Shown one piece after another: positions 36,611 to 45,520 of a DNA stretch of 64,000 nt (position 1 is its first letter; every line of letters begins with the position of its first letter). The notes beneath the pieces were generated by a model. The model was not told the DNA's origin and did not search any database. It saw only the letters and a list, made by a program, of their open reading frames with translations. The stretch comes from Acinetobacter guillouiae CIP 63.46 (GTDB lineage Bacteria; Pseudomonadota; Gammaproteobacteria; Pseudomonadales; Moraxellaceae). The position numbers and the translations under genes are program-made. The DNA is taken from assembly GCF_000368145.1 (NCBI RefSeq), contig NZ_KB849283.1, positions 1,328,324 to 1,392,323 on the forward strand, read 5' to 3'.

Positions 36611-38863
36611 ATGCTTGAAGAGATTAAGATACGCACAATTTCAAATGCCTATCTCTTTATGAAAATTTTAAGCCATAGAACACCTGACTTCGCCCTGTTT
36701 AAACCCTCACATCTCAGCCTTGCAATTGCTGTTTCACTTAGCTTTATATCCAATGCTGCTTTTGCCGAGGACAATCAAGAAACTTCAACGCAAACACTTA
36801 AAACAATCACCGTACAAGCTGAAGGAAACTGGCTTGAAGCAGCCAATGCTGAAAAAGTTCATAAACATGCAGGCGCACGTACCATTATCGATCGTAAAAA
36901 AATGGACGAATCTGCGGTGACCTCTATCCGTGATGCGTTAAAACAAGTGCCAGGGGTTCAGGTTCAGGACAGCAATGGAACAGGTGGTAGTGATGTTTCA
37001 CTCAATCTGGGTGTACGTGGCTTAACCTCTCGCCTCTCACCTCGCTCCACGGTCTTGATGGATGGTGTTCCATTATCCTTCGCGCCTTATGGTCAACCAC
37101 AATTGTCTATGGCACCTGTTTCAATGGGCAATATTGAATCTGTGGACGTTGTTCGTGGCGCAGGTTCAGTCCGCTTTGGGCCTCAAAACGTGGGGGGAAT
37201 CATCAACTTTAATACCCGTGCAATCCCTGAAAAACTATCAGGCTCTGTTGGTTTAACCACTGAATTCGCCACAGGTACCGACCAACTCAAGTACAGTCCA
37301 AACCTCTTTATCGGCGGTACGATGGATAATGGTTTAGGTCTTGCGCTACTTTATTCAGGAACCAAAGGAAATGGCTATCGCGAAGCCAATAACGACATAG
37401 ATATCGATGACATCATGTTAAAGTCGTCATATCAGTTTACAAATGCAGATTCGATTGCACTTAATCTGCATCATTATGAAGGCCGTGGCGAAATGTCAGA
37501 GGGCTTAACGACTGCAGATTATGCCAAAAACCCATACCAGTCGAACCAATACCGTAACTATTTTGCAGGTCGTCGTTCAGATGTTTCTGTGAAATATAGC
37601 CATAAAGATGAACTCAATAACTTTGAAATCTTAGGCTATTATGTCGATTCATTCCGTACCAGTGATCTAGAGTCAGCTGTAGAAGGTACTGCAAATAGTC
37701 GAATTAGTAACTCTCCACGTGATTATAAATATTTTGGCATTGAACCACGTTATTCACGCGCCTACTCTTTGGGCAATATGAATAATGAAGTCACTGTCGG
37801 TTATCGCTATTTACAAGAAGACAGTTCAGAGTTTTCGGGTCGTACAGCACCATATAATACTGCAACAGGTACACCGGGTGAACGTCTTTCCAACACCACT
37901 AGTGAAGGTGGAACCAAAGCGCATGCCGTGTATATTGATAACCGTTTTGGTCTAGGTGCACTAACCATCACTCCGGGTGTACGTTTTGAGTCTATTAAAA
38001 CCCATAATGATTATACCGCTTATCAAAATGGTAAATTTATCAATACGGTGCATCCAAAAATTAATTCTGATGAGTTTTTACCAAGCCTTGCAGTGCAATA
38101 CAATTTCAATGAACAATGGAATGTTTTTGCCAATGCAGCGGTTTCTTTTGGCCCTCAACAATATAACCAGTTGGCTAAAGTCGAAAGCAATAAAGCTGTA
38201 ACCACTTTAGATGGTCTCCATCCTGAAAAATCCAACAACTATGAAATCGGCACAAAATACCTCGGCAATGGTTTAAATGCTGAATTTACAGTGTTCTATT
38301 TAGACTTTGATAAAGAATTATTACTTGAACGCCCAGACACTATTGGAACAGGCATTTGGACCAATCTGGGGGCAACGACTCATAAAGGCGTAGAACTCGG
38401 TCTAAGTTATGACTTTGGTAATCTCAACGACTCGCTGCAAGGCTTAAAAGTCTATAGTAATTATACCTTTACCAAAGCAATGTCTGAAGCAGGTAAATTT
38501 GCTGGTAAGGACTTACCTTATTATTCACGACATGTTGGAAATTTAGGGCTTGGTTATAGCTTTGACAAATGGTCTGTCAATGCAGATATGTTTGCTCAAT
38601 CTAAACAACATGCGCCGGGTTCAGGCAATGTTTACCAAACCGTTGAAACGGCAGATGGCCGTACTGGCGATATCCCAGGTTACTCAACTTTTGCTGTGCG
38701 TACAGCTTATGATTTTGGGCAAGATTTTTACGGCTTAAAAGTTGCAGGTGGGATTAAAAACCTATTTGATCAAGAATATTTTACTCGTTCATCTGACTCT
38801 ACAGGTGGTAAATACGTAGGACAGCCACGTACTTTCTATCTACAAACTTCTGTTGATTTCTAA
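36611..38863 (+). CDS. TonB-dependent ferric-siderophore/FecA-like receptor
   Basis: 750 residues from the ATG at 36611. An internal ATG at 36659 gives a better signal peptide (ending SNAAFA); neither start has a clear ribosome-binding site. The plug domain follows a TonB-box-like LKTITVQAEG. It has SIRDALKQVPGVQVQ, LNLGVRGLTSRLSPRSTVLMDG and VDVVRGAGSVRFGPQNVGGI. The 22-strand barrel ends in the aromatic terminus TFYLQTSVDF. It resembles ferric dicitrate/siderophore receptors. No sigma/anti-sigma regulators adjoin it; the Fur box just upstream implies iron repression. Confidence 0.92.
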   Translation: MLEEIKIRTISNAYLFMKILSHRTPDFALFKPSHLSLAIAVSLSFISNAAFAEDNQETSTQTLKTITVQAEGNWLEAANAEKVHKHAGARTIIDRKKMDESAVTSIRDALKQVPGVQVQDSNGTGGSDVSLNLGVRGLTSRLSPRSTVLMDGVPLSFAPYGQPQLSMAPVSMGNIESVDVVRGAGSVRFGPQNVGGIINFNTRAIPEKLSGSVGLTTEFATGTDQLKYSPNLFIGGTMDNGLGLALLYSGTKGNGYREANNDIDIDDIMLKSSYQFTNADSIALNLHHYEGRGEMSEGLTTADYAKNPYQSNQYRNYFAGRRSDVSVKYSHKDELNNFEILGYYVDSFRTSDLESAVEGTANSRISNSPRDYKYFGIEPRYSRAYSLGNMNNEVTVGYRYLQEDSSEFSGRTAPYNTATGTPGERLSNTTSEGGTKAHAVYIDNRFGLGALTITPGVRFESIKTHNDYTAYQNGKFINTVHPKINSDEFLPSLAVQYNFNEQWNVFANAAVSFGPQQYNQLAKVESNKAVTTLDGLHPEKSNNYEIGTKYLGNGLNAEFTVFYLDFDKELLLERPDTIGTGIWTNLGATTHKGVELGLSYDFGNLNDSLQGLKVYSNYTFTKAMSEAGKFAGKDLPYYSRHVGNLGLGYSFDKWSVNADMFAQSKQHAPGSGNVYQTVETADGRTGDIPGYSTFAVRTAYDFGQDFYGLKVAGGIKNLFDQEYFTRSSDSTGGKYVGQPRTFYLQTSVDF

Positions 38864-38906
38864 TTTTTTGAAAAACTTGTAGATTTACAAAGCATTTAAA
38901 ACTAAT

Positions 38907-38940
38907 GCGCTAATCTCATGGATTGAGATTAGCGCTTTTT
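38907..38940 (+). terminator. Terminator of the TonB-dependent receptor gene
   Basis: 12-bp arms GCGCTAATCTCA and TGAGATTAGCGC with a 5-nt loop followed by TTTTT. Confidence 0.88.
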
Positions 38941-39004
38941 AATTACTTTTATTTGAATATATTCTATGATTATTCTCTTAAAATAGCAGTTAGAACAATC
39001 TGTA

Positions 39005-39775
39005 ATGGAATACGAGACAATACTTCTGAGTTTAGGCTTCTTCGCTTTTTGTGCGGGTTTAATTGATGCTGCGGTCGGTGGAGGTGGATTAGTTCTACTC
39101 CCAGCACTAATGCATGCCTTTCCCAATCAAAGTCTCGCCACAGTTTTTGGAACCAATAAAATCATTGCCATGGCAGGGACTGTATCTTCTGCATTTGCTT
39201 ACTTTAAGAAAGTTACAATCAATTGGAAACTTATACTACCCACAATGTTGGCAGCATTTATATTTTCTTTTTTAGGTGCAATGTCAGTTTCATTGATACC
39301 TAAAGAGTTGATGCGTTATATTGTATTCTTTTTACTGATCTTGATTGCGATCTACACCTTTGCCAAAAAAGACTTAGGTAAAATCCATACTGTGTTACAG
39401 ACGGGTAAAAAAGAAATTGCGTTAGGTTTATTTTTTGGCGCATTAATTGGATTTTATGATGGAATTTTTGGCCCAGGGACAGGTAGTTTTTTACTCTTTC
39501 TGTTTGTGAAAGTATTTGCTTTTGATTTTTTAAATGCTTCTGCATCTGCCAAATTGGTCAATGTCGCTACCAATATTGCTGCCATGTTTTTCTTTATCCC
39601 TTCTGGGCATATTTTATGGATGGCTGGCATCATTTTAGCAGTTTGCAATGTTTTAGGCTCACTTGCGGGTACCGCTTTAGCATTTAAATATGGAAGTGGT
39701 TTTATTCGTATTTTCTTTTTAATTTTACTGGTATTTTTAATTGGCCGAATGGGCTATGACTTATTTATCGGTTAG
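39005..39775 (+). CDS. TSUP family permease (TauE/SafE)
   Basis: 256 residues with about eight hydrophobic helices. The TauE/SafE repeat motifs are visible: GLIDAAVGGGGLVLLPALM with FGTNKIIAMAGT in the first half, and GFYDGIFGPGTGSFLLFLFV in the second. Members export sulfite, sulfoacetate or other organic anions across the inner membrane. The substrate here is unknown and the neighbours give no hint. Confidence 0.88.
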   Translation: MEYETILLSLGFFAFCAGLIDAAVGGGGLVLLPALMHAFPNQSLATVFGTNKIIAMAGTVSSAFAYFKKVTINWKLILPTMLAAFIFSFLGAMSVSLIPKELMRYIVFFLLILIAIYTFAKKDLGKIHTVLQTGKKEIALGLFFGALIGFYDGIFGPGTGSFLLFLFVKVFAFDFLNASASAKLVNVATNIAAMFFFIPSGHILWMAGIILAVCNVLGSLAGTALAFKYGSGFIRIFFLILLVFLIGRMGYDLFIG

Positions 39776-39804
39776 TCATTCATACTAAATATACAAATTG
39801 AAAC

Positions 39805-39826
39805 AAGCCCGCCAAAATGCGGGCTT
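39805..39826 (+). terminator. Terminator of the TSUP gene
   Basis: AAGCCCGC and GCGGGCTT form an 8-bp GC-rich stem with a CAAAAT loop 30 nt after the stop. The T-tail is short. Confidence 0.7.
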
Positions 39827-39841
39827 CTAAACTAACATTAT

Positions 39842-39866
39842 AAAAAAACTTCCTATGGAAGTTTTT
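39842..39866. terminator. Bidirectional terminator between TSUP and MazG-like genes
   Basis: AAAAAACTTCC and GGAAGTTTTTT form an 11-bp stem with a TAT loop; the A- and T-tracts serve both convergent genes. Confidence 0.75.
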
Positions 39867-39874
39867 TCAAAAAT

Positions 39875-40198
39875 TTAAATCTTTTCAGCTTTATCTAAAA
39901 AGTATTGTGTGGCTTCAGTTAAATCCATATCTAATTCATTGGCAATAATAGCTAACCACCAAACACATTCACCTAGCTTATGCTGCAACTCTTGCTGAGC
40001 ATCGCCTTTGTGTAGCCACTTCCCCGTCTGCGCCATGACTAATCTCCCAACCAATCCAGCATCAGATAAAAATGCCAAAGCATCCTCTTGCACTGTCCAT
40101 TCAGCATGATGATTTATTCGCTCTAGCTCATGATAACGTTCTCTGATTTTTACTGAACGTGCTACAACCTCATCAACCGTTATTTTATGATCCATCAT
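39875..40198 (-). CDS. MazG-like protein
   Basis: 107 residues. The stretch QQELQHKLGECVWWLAIIANELDMDL carries the Glu/Asp pattern of all-alpha NTP pyrophosphatases (MazG/dUTPase-like). The N-terminal helix region WTVQEDALAFLSDAGLVGRLV fits the same fold. It is a single domain, shorter than housekeeping MazG. A house-cleaning role against unusual nucleotides is plausible but not shown. The start MMDHK has two adjacent ATGs. Confidence 0.75.
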   Translation of the reverse strand: MMDHKITVDEVVARSVKIRERYHELERINHHAEWTVQEDALAFLSDAGLVGRLVMAQTGKWLHKGDAQQELQHKLGECVWWLAIIANELDMDLTEATQYFLDKAEKI

Positions 40199-40360
40199 TT
40201 TGCTCGTTTAAAAATTAGAGCTTACTTGATTTTGTAAAATTGATTCGATTAGAAATGTAATACGTTCAAAACTGAGTGTGTAGCAATAATCGCTATTGAT
40301 ACACTTTTTATGAGTGAAGCGTTCAAACATAATTTTATAAAATGATTTTTCTAAAAAAAT

Positions 40361-40996
40361 CTAAGTAAAATCAGAACGTGCCCAGCGTTCACTCATATGC
40401 CAATTGACCAGATCAATAGCTGCATCACTTTCTAAAAACTCATTTTCATCTTCTAAAGCATCTTCATTCAACTGATATAAGTCATTGTCTAAATCATCTG
40501 AAAATTGTTGAAGTAAATCGGTAATCGAGTTAGCGACCAAAATCCCAACATCATATTCATGATCAATAAAGATCACCTGCCCAATTTGACCTACGGCGGT
40601 GGGGACTAAATCCACATACAAACCTGTTCGCCCACCATCGTGCGCAAACTGAACCCAATCTCGATGGTGGGCATTGGTTGGATTGATTTGTGGGTCAGCA
40701 TGTTGAAGTACAAATAACTCATCAACTAGATCTGCAAGGTCAGCACGTTTAGTTTCAATATTGGTCAGCGATAAAAATTCCATACCATAAAATAAACTGC
40801 CTAAATTTTCCTCTTCATTCATCCCATTATGCCAACAGTACAACTGTTTAAAATCTTCAGGTAAGTGTTTAGAAAGCCTTTGTTCAAATTGTTCTATATC
40901 AGCAATACTTGCAGCAGGATTGAGTGATTGATTTGCGATCTTTGCCGCATGTTGCGCTAACCAATTTTGTATATTTTCTAATTGTTTTTGAATCAT
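40361..40996 (-). CDS. SMI1/KNR4 family protein
   Basis: 211 residues from the ATG at 40996, chosen for GAGAAG upstream. A frame to 41029 would start inside a MITE-like repeat. The SMI1/KNR4 (SUKH) fold is seen in IEQFEQRLSKHLPEDFKQLY, WHNGMNE, FYGMEFLSLTNIE and WVQFAHDGGRTGLYVDLVP. SUKH proteins often act as immunity proteins against contact-dependent toxins, but no toxin gene adjoins this one. A housekeeping role is equally possible. The acidic C-terminal part (LNEDALEDENEFLESD) is notable. Confidence 0.8.
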   Translation of the reverse strand: MIQKQLENIQNWLAQHAAKIANQSLNPAASIADIEQFEQRLSKHLPEDFKQLYCWHNGMNEEENLGSLFYGMEFLSLTNIETKRADLADLVDELFVLQHADPQINPTNAHHRDWVQFAHDGGRTGLYVDLVPTAVGQIGQVIFIDHEYDVGILVANSITDLLQQFSDDLDNDLYQLNEDALEDENEFLESDAAIDLVNWHMSERWARSDFT

Positions 40997-41015
40997 GTTC
41001 TTCTCATTTATCTTA

Positions 41016-41294
41016 GGGTCTGTTGACATTTCATAAATGGTTTGGGTTGTAGGCTAAAATTGAGCAGGCAAGGCATGAAACGAAGAGAATAGCGAGACTA
41101 TTTTCGAGTTTCATAACACAGGCTGAGATAATTTTAGCCACAACCCTTCGGGACTAGAGTGTTTTTTGCCGTTACGAGTTACCTTGCGAAACGTTGTTTC
41201 TCATCATTTAGAATGACTAAATTTCATACTCCGCGCCTAATATCGCCTAAAAAACACTCGCAGTCGCAAACGTAGACGAATTGTCAACAAACCC
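41016..41294 (+). repeat. MITE-like repeat, copy 2
   Basis: 279 bp. The ends GGGTCTGTTGACA and TGTCAACAAACCC form a 13-bp terminal inverted repeat with one mismatch. It is flanked by TTA on both sides (41013-41015 and 41295-41297), a possible 3-bp target duplication. The internal sequence matches copy 1 closely and contains no ORF. Short length, terminal repeats, target duplication and lack of coding capacity fit a miniature inverted-repeat transposable element. The TNA-type target would fit an IS5-family parent; that is inference. Confidence 0.8.
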
Positions 41295-41340
41295 TTATAA
41301 CAGTCAAATAAACTTTACTGAAAAACCCAATCATTGACAA

Positions 41341-41365
41341 TAAAAAAAGCCACTTAAAAGTGGCT
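41341..41365 (-). terminator. Terminator of the desaturase operon
   Basis: AGCCACTT and AAGTGGCT form an 8-bp stem. On the minus strand it is followed by TTTTTTTA. It lies 19 nt after the desaturase stop. Confidence 0.8.
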
Positions 41366-41383
41366 ATAGCTTTAGGAAATCAA

Positions 41384-42478
41384 CTACTTTTTAAATGGAA
41401 ATGCATATTTCACAATACGTCCAAGGACTTGACCATACTGCTTAAACAAACTTGCATTGTTGTAGTTTAAACCATACTTTTTACATACCGCTTCAACTTT
41501 GGGCGCCATTTTACGATAGCGACGAGCAGGCACTTCAGGGAATAAATGATGCTCGATTTGATGGCTCAAATGTCCCGTCAAAATATGAAATGCTTCTGAA
41601 CCGGTTAAATTCGAAGAACCTCGAATCTGGCGCATATACCAATGTCCACGACTTTCATCCTGTAAAACAGTTTTAGGGAACACTTCGACATCTTTGGTAA
41701 AGTGACCACAGAAAATGATACTAAATGTCCAAATATTACGGATACCATTGGCGACTAAATTACCTGTAAATACAGGTAAAGCTGCTGGACCAGCAATCAC
41801 GGGGAAGAAAAGATAATCTTTAAAAAACTGTTTACCAATTTTCTTCTGGGTCGGCTTCCACTCTTCTTTAAACTGCGCCCAAGTTTTACGTTTATAAACC
41901 AATTTACCAATTTCAAGGTTTTGGATTGCAACGCCCCATTGGAACAATAGACAGAACGGAATTGCATATAAAGGCTGCAATAAAAAACCCGGTTTCCAAC
42001 GTTGCTCAGGAAATAAACGCAATAAACCATAGCCGATATCATCATCCATACCTTTGATATTGGTATAGGTATGATGCTTATAATTATGGGTCTGGCGCCA
42101 ATTGTCAGAGGTTCCAACAATATCCCATTCGTAAGTTGTACCTTTAAAGCGTGGATCATTCATCCAGTCATATTGTCCGTGCATGACATTATGACCGAGT
42201 TCCATGTTTTCCATGATCTTGGCAAAACTCAGTAAACCTGTACCCAGTAACCATGCAGGTGGAAACCAACCCGCAAATAAGCATGCTCGGCCTAAAATAC
42301 TACTATAACGGATAGCGGCATATACTTTTTTGATATATTTGGCATCTTTTTCGCCAATATCATCTAAGACTTCTTGCTTAATCGCATCTAGCTCGCGCGC
42401 TAAAGCATCTAGCTCAGTCTGGGTCAGTTCACGGTTTTTGGTGTTTTTAAAATATTGAATTTTAACTGGCATATTCAT
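41384..42478 (-). CDS. Membrane fatty acid desaturase
   Basis: 364 residues. The three histidine boxes of acyl-lipid/acyl-CoA desaturases are present: HNVMH (His96, His100), HNYKHH (His131, 135, 136) and HQIEHH (His306, 310, 311). Hydrophobic segments between boxes 1 and 3 anchor it in the inner membrane. It introduces a double bond into acyl chains using O2 and electrons from the reductase encoded 12 bp upstream. The pair plus a divergent FabR/DesT-type repressor mirrors the DesB/DesC systems of pseudomonads. Confidence 0.93.
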   Translation of the reverse strand: MNMPVKIQYFKNTKNRELTQTELDALARELDAIKQEVLDDIGEKDAKYIKKVYAAIRYSSILGRACLFAGWFPPAWLLGTGLLSFAKIMENMELGHNVMHGQYDWMNDPRFKGTTYEWDIVGTSDNWRQTHNYKHHTYTNIKGMDDDIGYGLLRLFPEQRWKPGFLLQPLYAIPFCLLFQWGVAIQNLEIGKLVYKRKTWAQFKEEWKPTQKKIGKQFFKDYLFFPVIAGPAALPVFTGNLVANGIRNIWTFSIIFCGHFTKDVEVFPKTVLQDESRGHWYMRQIRGSSNLTGSEAFHILTGHLSHQIEHHLFPEVPARRYRKMAPKVEAVCKKYGLNYNNASLFKQYGQVLGRIVKYAFPFKK

Positions 42479-42490
42479 GATAAAACTCGC

Positions 42491-43558
42491 TTAAAGATCA
42501 ATAACTAAATCAGTTTTGGCAGTATTTACACAAATTCTCAGCAAATTATTTGGTTCAAAATTTTCTTGACCATTAACTAAGTTTTTTGTGGCACCCTGTG
42601 CTTTATTACATGCACATTTATTGCAAATACCCATTCTACAACCATGTTCTGGTTTGATATTTTGTTGTTCTAAGCCGACTAAAATGGCTTGACCTTTGGG
42701 GATTGCAACCACTTTATTGGATTTGGTTAATGTGACATTGATAAAACCGGTGTCATCAGAAATCACTGGGCTTAGGCTAAATGCTTCGCTTTTGAGTACT
42801 TTGGCCTGTTTAAATAATTGCCCAGCTGTTGCGACAAAACCTGAAGGACCACATACATACACCGTACTTTGCTCAAGATTTTTAATGATATGTAAGTATT
42901 CATTATTTAAACGTGCGTCTGCGGGTACTTCTTGGGTATAGAACACATCAAATTTAAAATCAGGATACTGTTGAGCAAATTGCTCAAACTGTTGTTTAAA
43001 GGCAACGTCTGCATTTTTTTTAACCCAATACATTAAATGTACTGGCTGACGATCAAGCTGCTGGTTCGCTGCCAATGCCTGAATCAAGCTATACATCGGC
43101 GTAATACCACTGCCCGCAGCGACCAGAATCAATGGACTGGCAACTTGAGGCAATAACATATCACCATAAGGTCGACCAAATTCAATCACTTCACCCACTT
43201 GGGCATGTTCAAACAACCAGTTACTCACAATGCCTTTTTCTACTTTTTTTGCCGTGAGTAGTACATGTTGTGTATCTAATTGAGTCAGACTATAGGTACG
43301 TTCATAACGACGACCATTGATTTCGACAGTGATCGGATGATGCTGCCCAGCTAACCCCATTTTAAACAAACGGTTAATTTTGATGGTTAAGCTGATCGTA
43401 TCTGCGGCGGATTGTTCTTTTTCAACAATTTTCCCCAAAGCTTGTTGAACTGACCACAATGGATTAATTTTCTGTAGCCAAAAATTAGTCGTATGAGTAC
43501 CTAACACCATATCAAATATAGCGTTTACGGGAGATTTTTGCTTTTCAATAGCGTGCAT
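42491..43558 (-). CDS. Ferredoxin reductase of the desaturase system
   Basis: 355 residues from the ATG at 43558. The domain order is an FAD-binding FNR barrel (~50-150, GRRYERTYSLTQ), an NAD(P)-binding domain (LILVAAGSGITPMYSLIQAL, VYVCGPSGFV) and a C-terminal plant-type [2Fe-2S] ferredoxin domain (EHGCRMGICNKCACN ... LLRICVN). It delivers electrons from NAD(P)H to the desaturase. The arrangement resembles DesC of pseudomonads. The longer frame to 43600 runs into the operator region and is not preferred. Confidence 0.92.
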   Translation of the reverse strand: MHAIEKQKSPVNAIFDMVLGTHTTNFWLQKINPLWSVQQALGKIVEKEQSAADTISLTIKINRLFKMGLAGQHHPITVEINGRRYERTYSLTQLDTQHVLLTAKKVEKGIVSNWLFEHAQVGEVIEFGRPYGDMLLPQVASPLILVAAGSGITPMYSLIQALAANQQLDRQPVHLMYWVKKNADVAFKQQFEQFAQQYPDFKFDVFYTQEVPADARLNNEYLHIIKNLEQSTVYVCGPSGFVATAGQLFKQAKVLKSEAFSLSPVISDDTGFINVTLTKSNKVVAIPKGQAILVGLEQQNIKPEHGCRMGICNKCACNKAQGATKNLVNGQENFEPNNLLRICVNTAKTDLVIDL

Positions 43559-43593
43559 ACTAGGCTCACCATCTGAGTGATTTTTAATTATTA

Positions 43594-43627
43594 TACACAT
43601 GTATATATATTTGTATATACGCGTGTA
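43594..43627. promoter_or_regulatory. Palindromic operator candidate for the FabR/DesT-type repressor
   Basis: 14-bp arms TACACATGTATATA and TATATACGCGTGTA (two mismatches) with a 6-nt spacer. It lies in the 142-bp divergent gap, 36 bp upstream of the reductase start. Site size and position fit a TetR-family repressor controlling the desaturase operon. Confidence 0.55.
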
Positions 43628-43700
43628 TTGTATCTAGACATTTCATTTATGTAATGACAAAGGCTATAATGAAAAAAATATTTTAACTATTTGATACTTT

Positions 43701-44396
43701 ATGAATCCAACGTCCGTATTACCTCAGAACCCAGCTACCCTTCAAGATCAAATTCATGAGCTTGAAAAAGTTTCTGTACGTACTGTTGGACGCAAAGCGA
43801 CAATTACCAAAGAAGAATTATTCCAAGCCGCCTTAAATTTGATTGGACCGCAAAAAAGTATTTCATCTTTAAGTTTAAGAGAAGTTGCTCGTGAAGCTGG
43901 GATTGCGCCAAATAGTTTTTATCGTCACTTTAAAGATATTGATGAGTTGGCGATTGAACTGATTGATCGTTCAGGCGTGGTGCTCCGTCAAATTTTGCAT
44001 GAAGCTCGAATCAAGGCAATTAGACAAAGCAGTATTATTCGCAGTTCAGTTGAAGTATTTATTGAACAACTAGATGCCGATGAAGGTAATCTAAGTTTAC
44101 TACTGCGTGAAGGTTATACAGGATCAAAGCAATATAAACTTGCTGTAGACAAACAACTTAATTATTTCCAACAAGAACTCCAAGAGGATTTGATTCGAAT
44201 AGAACGCATCAATCACAGTAAATTAACCCATCCTGATTTAGTCGCCAAAGCCATTACTCAGCTGGTATTTAATATGGGTGCCAAGGTGATTGATTTGCCG
44301 ATTGCTGAACGTAAAGAAGTCGCTGAACAAACCATGGTGATGATTCGCATGTTACTCGAAGGTTCGCGTCATTTAGACGAAGCGCAAATTAAATAA
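43701..44396 (+). CDS. TetR-family regulator, FabR/DesT type
   Basis: 231 residues. An N-terminal TetR helix-turn-helix (ITKEELFQAALNLIG ... LREVAREAGIAPNSFYRHFK) follows a family-typical RTVGRKA segment. The ligand domain (RSSVEVFIEQLDADEGNLSL, REGYTGSKQYK) resembles FabR, which senses the ratio of unsaturated to saturated acyl thioesters. It is divergent from the desaturase/reductase operon, the likely target. It starts 142 bp from the reductase start. Confidence 0.88.
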   Translation: MNPTSVLPQNPATLQDQIHELEKVSVRTVGRKATITKEELFQAALNLIGPQKSISSLSLREVAREAGIAPNSFYRHFKDIDELAIELIDRSGVVLRQILHEARIKAIRQSSIIRSSVEVFIEQLDADEGNLSLLLREGYTGSKQYKLAVDKQLNYFQQELQEDLIRIERINHSKLTHPDLVAKAITQLVFNMGAKVIDLPIAERKEVAEQTMVMIRMLLEGSRHLDEAQIK

Positions 44397-44440
44397 TACC
44401 TATTCTTTCATAGCCTATTAAATATAAGTATCAAGACCCA

Positions 44441-45271
44441 ATGATCAGTCACAATCAACAAAATATTCGTGTAGGCATACTTGGTGTGACTGGCCGCATG
44501 GGACAAATGCTAGTTCAGGCCTGTCTCAATGTGGGACTAAACATTACTGTTGCTACAGCAAGAGTTGCAAGTGCAGCGATTGGTCATGAACTAGGACAGT
44601 ATCTCAATCTAGCACCGTTAAATGTGCTTATTTCAGATCGTTTGGAAGACGTCATTCAGCATTGTGATGTGGTAATTGATTTCACTACAGCAGAAGCATT
44701 ATCGCAACATTTAAAAATTTGTCAGCACGCTAAAAAGCCAATGATTATTGGTATCACTGGTTTATCTGAGCAATTAAATCAACACATTGCTCAAGCCACG
44801 CAAGATATTGCTATCGTGCATTCAGGCAATTACTCCATTGGTGTCAATCTTAGTGTTGATTTGGTTCGAGTTGCTGCCCAATTATTAGGTACAGGATTTG
44901 AAGCTGAAATCATCGAAGCACACCACCGACAAAAAATAGACGCACCATCAGGTACTGCATTGATGTATGCAGAAGCAATTGCTCAAGTCAGAACGAAATT
45001 GCTCAGTGATTTAGCGGTCTATCAACGCCATGCTCAGGTTGCTGAGCGAGCACCCCAACAGATCAGCTTACAAGCCATACGTGGTGGAGACATTGTTGGT
45101 GAACATAACACAATATTTTATGGTCATGGGGAACAGGTCGAAATCAAACATATTGCAAGCAATCGGATGAACTTTGCGACTGGTGCAATTCGTGCCGCAA
45201 TGTGGTGTATTTCTCAACCCGCTGGCTTATATAACATGCATGACGTAATTCATTTGAATCACTCGCTTTAA
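44441..45271 (+). CDS. dapB: 4-Hydroxy-tetrahydrodipicolinate reductase
   Basis: 276 residues. The NAD(P)-binding loop VGILGVTGRMG is at 11-21. VIDFTTAEA is also present, as is GNYSIGVNLSVDLV. The catalytic EAHHRQKIDAPSGTAL has His161, His162 and Lys165. It acts in lysine and diaminopimelate synthesis in the cytoplasm. The gene lies 44 bp downstream of the FabR-type gene rather than among other lysine or chaperone genes. It could be a second copy; that cannot be decided from this window. Confidence 0.92.
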   Translation: MISHNQQNIRVGILGVTGRMGQMLVQACLNVGLNITVATARVASAAIGHELGQYLNLAPLNVLISDRLEDVIQHCDVVIDFTTAEALSQHLKICQHAKKPMIIGITGLSEQLNQHIAQATQDIAIVHSGNYSIGVNLSVDLVRVAAQLLGTGFEAEIIEAHHRQKIDAPSGTALMYAEAIAQVRTKLLSDLAVYQRHAQVAERAPQQISLQAIRGGDIVGEHNTIFYGHGEQVEIKHIASNRMNFATGAIRAAMWCISQPAGLYNMHDVIHLNHSL

Positions 45272-45520
45272 TAGCGCTCTATGTACTATTAAATGTACGC
45301 AGCATTAAAGTTTTTCTGATCAATCCCACGATAGTGATCTTTTATCTTTCTATAACGTTTTTTAAAGACTTTTCACCCAGTATTGAGGTCAAATATTTTC
45401 ACATTGAATTAAGCTTTGTATTTAAAAATAGCTATCTCGCCGCGAGTTAGAGTGATATAAATCTAACTTGGTATTTTTATATTCCCCTATACATCAATTG
45501 TATAATTGAGCTCTATTCAC

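Noticed and set aside
40280-40318. Hairpin-like sequence downstream of the SMI1/KNR4 gene
   Set aside because: Arms pair only with bulges, and no T-run follows on the minus strand where the gene would need it.
40997-41029. 11-codon extension of the SMI1/KNR4 protein
   Set aside because: It starts within the MITE terminal repeat; a better ribosome-binding site (GAGAAG) precedes the ATG at 40996. Kept only as a finding.
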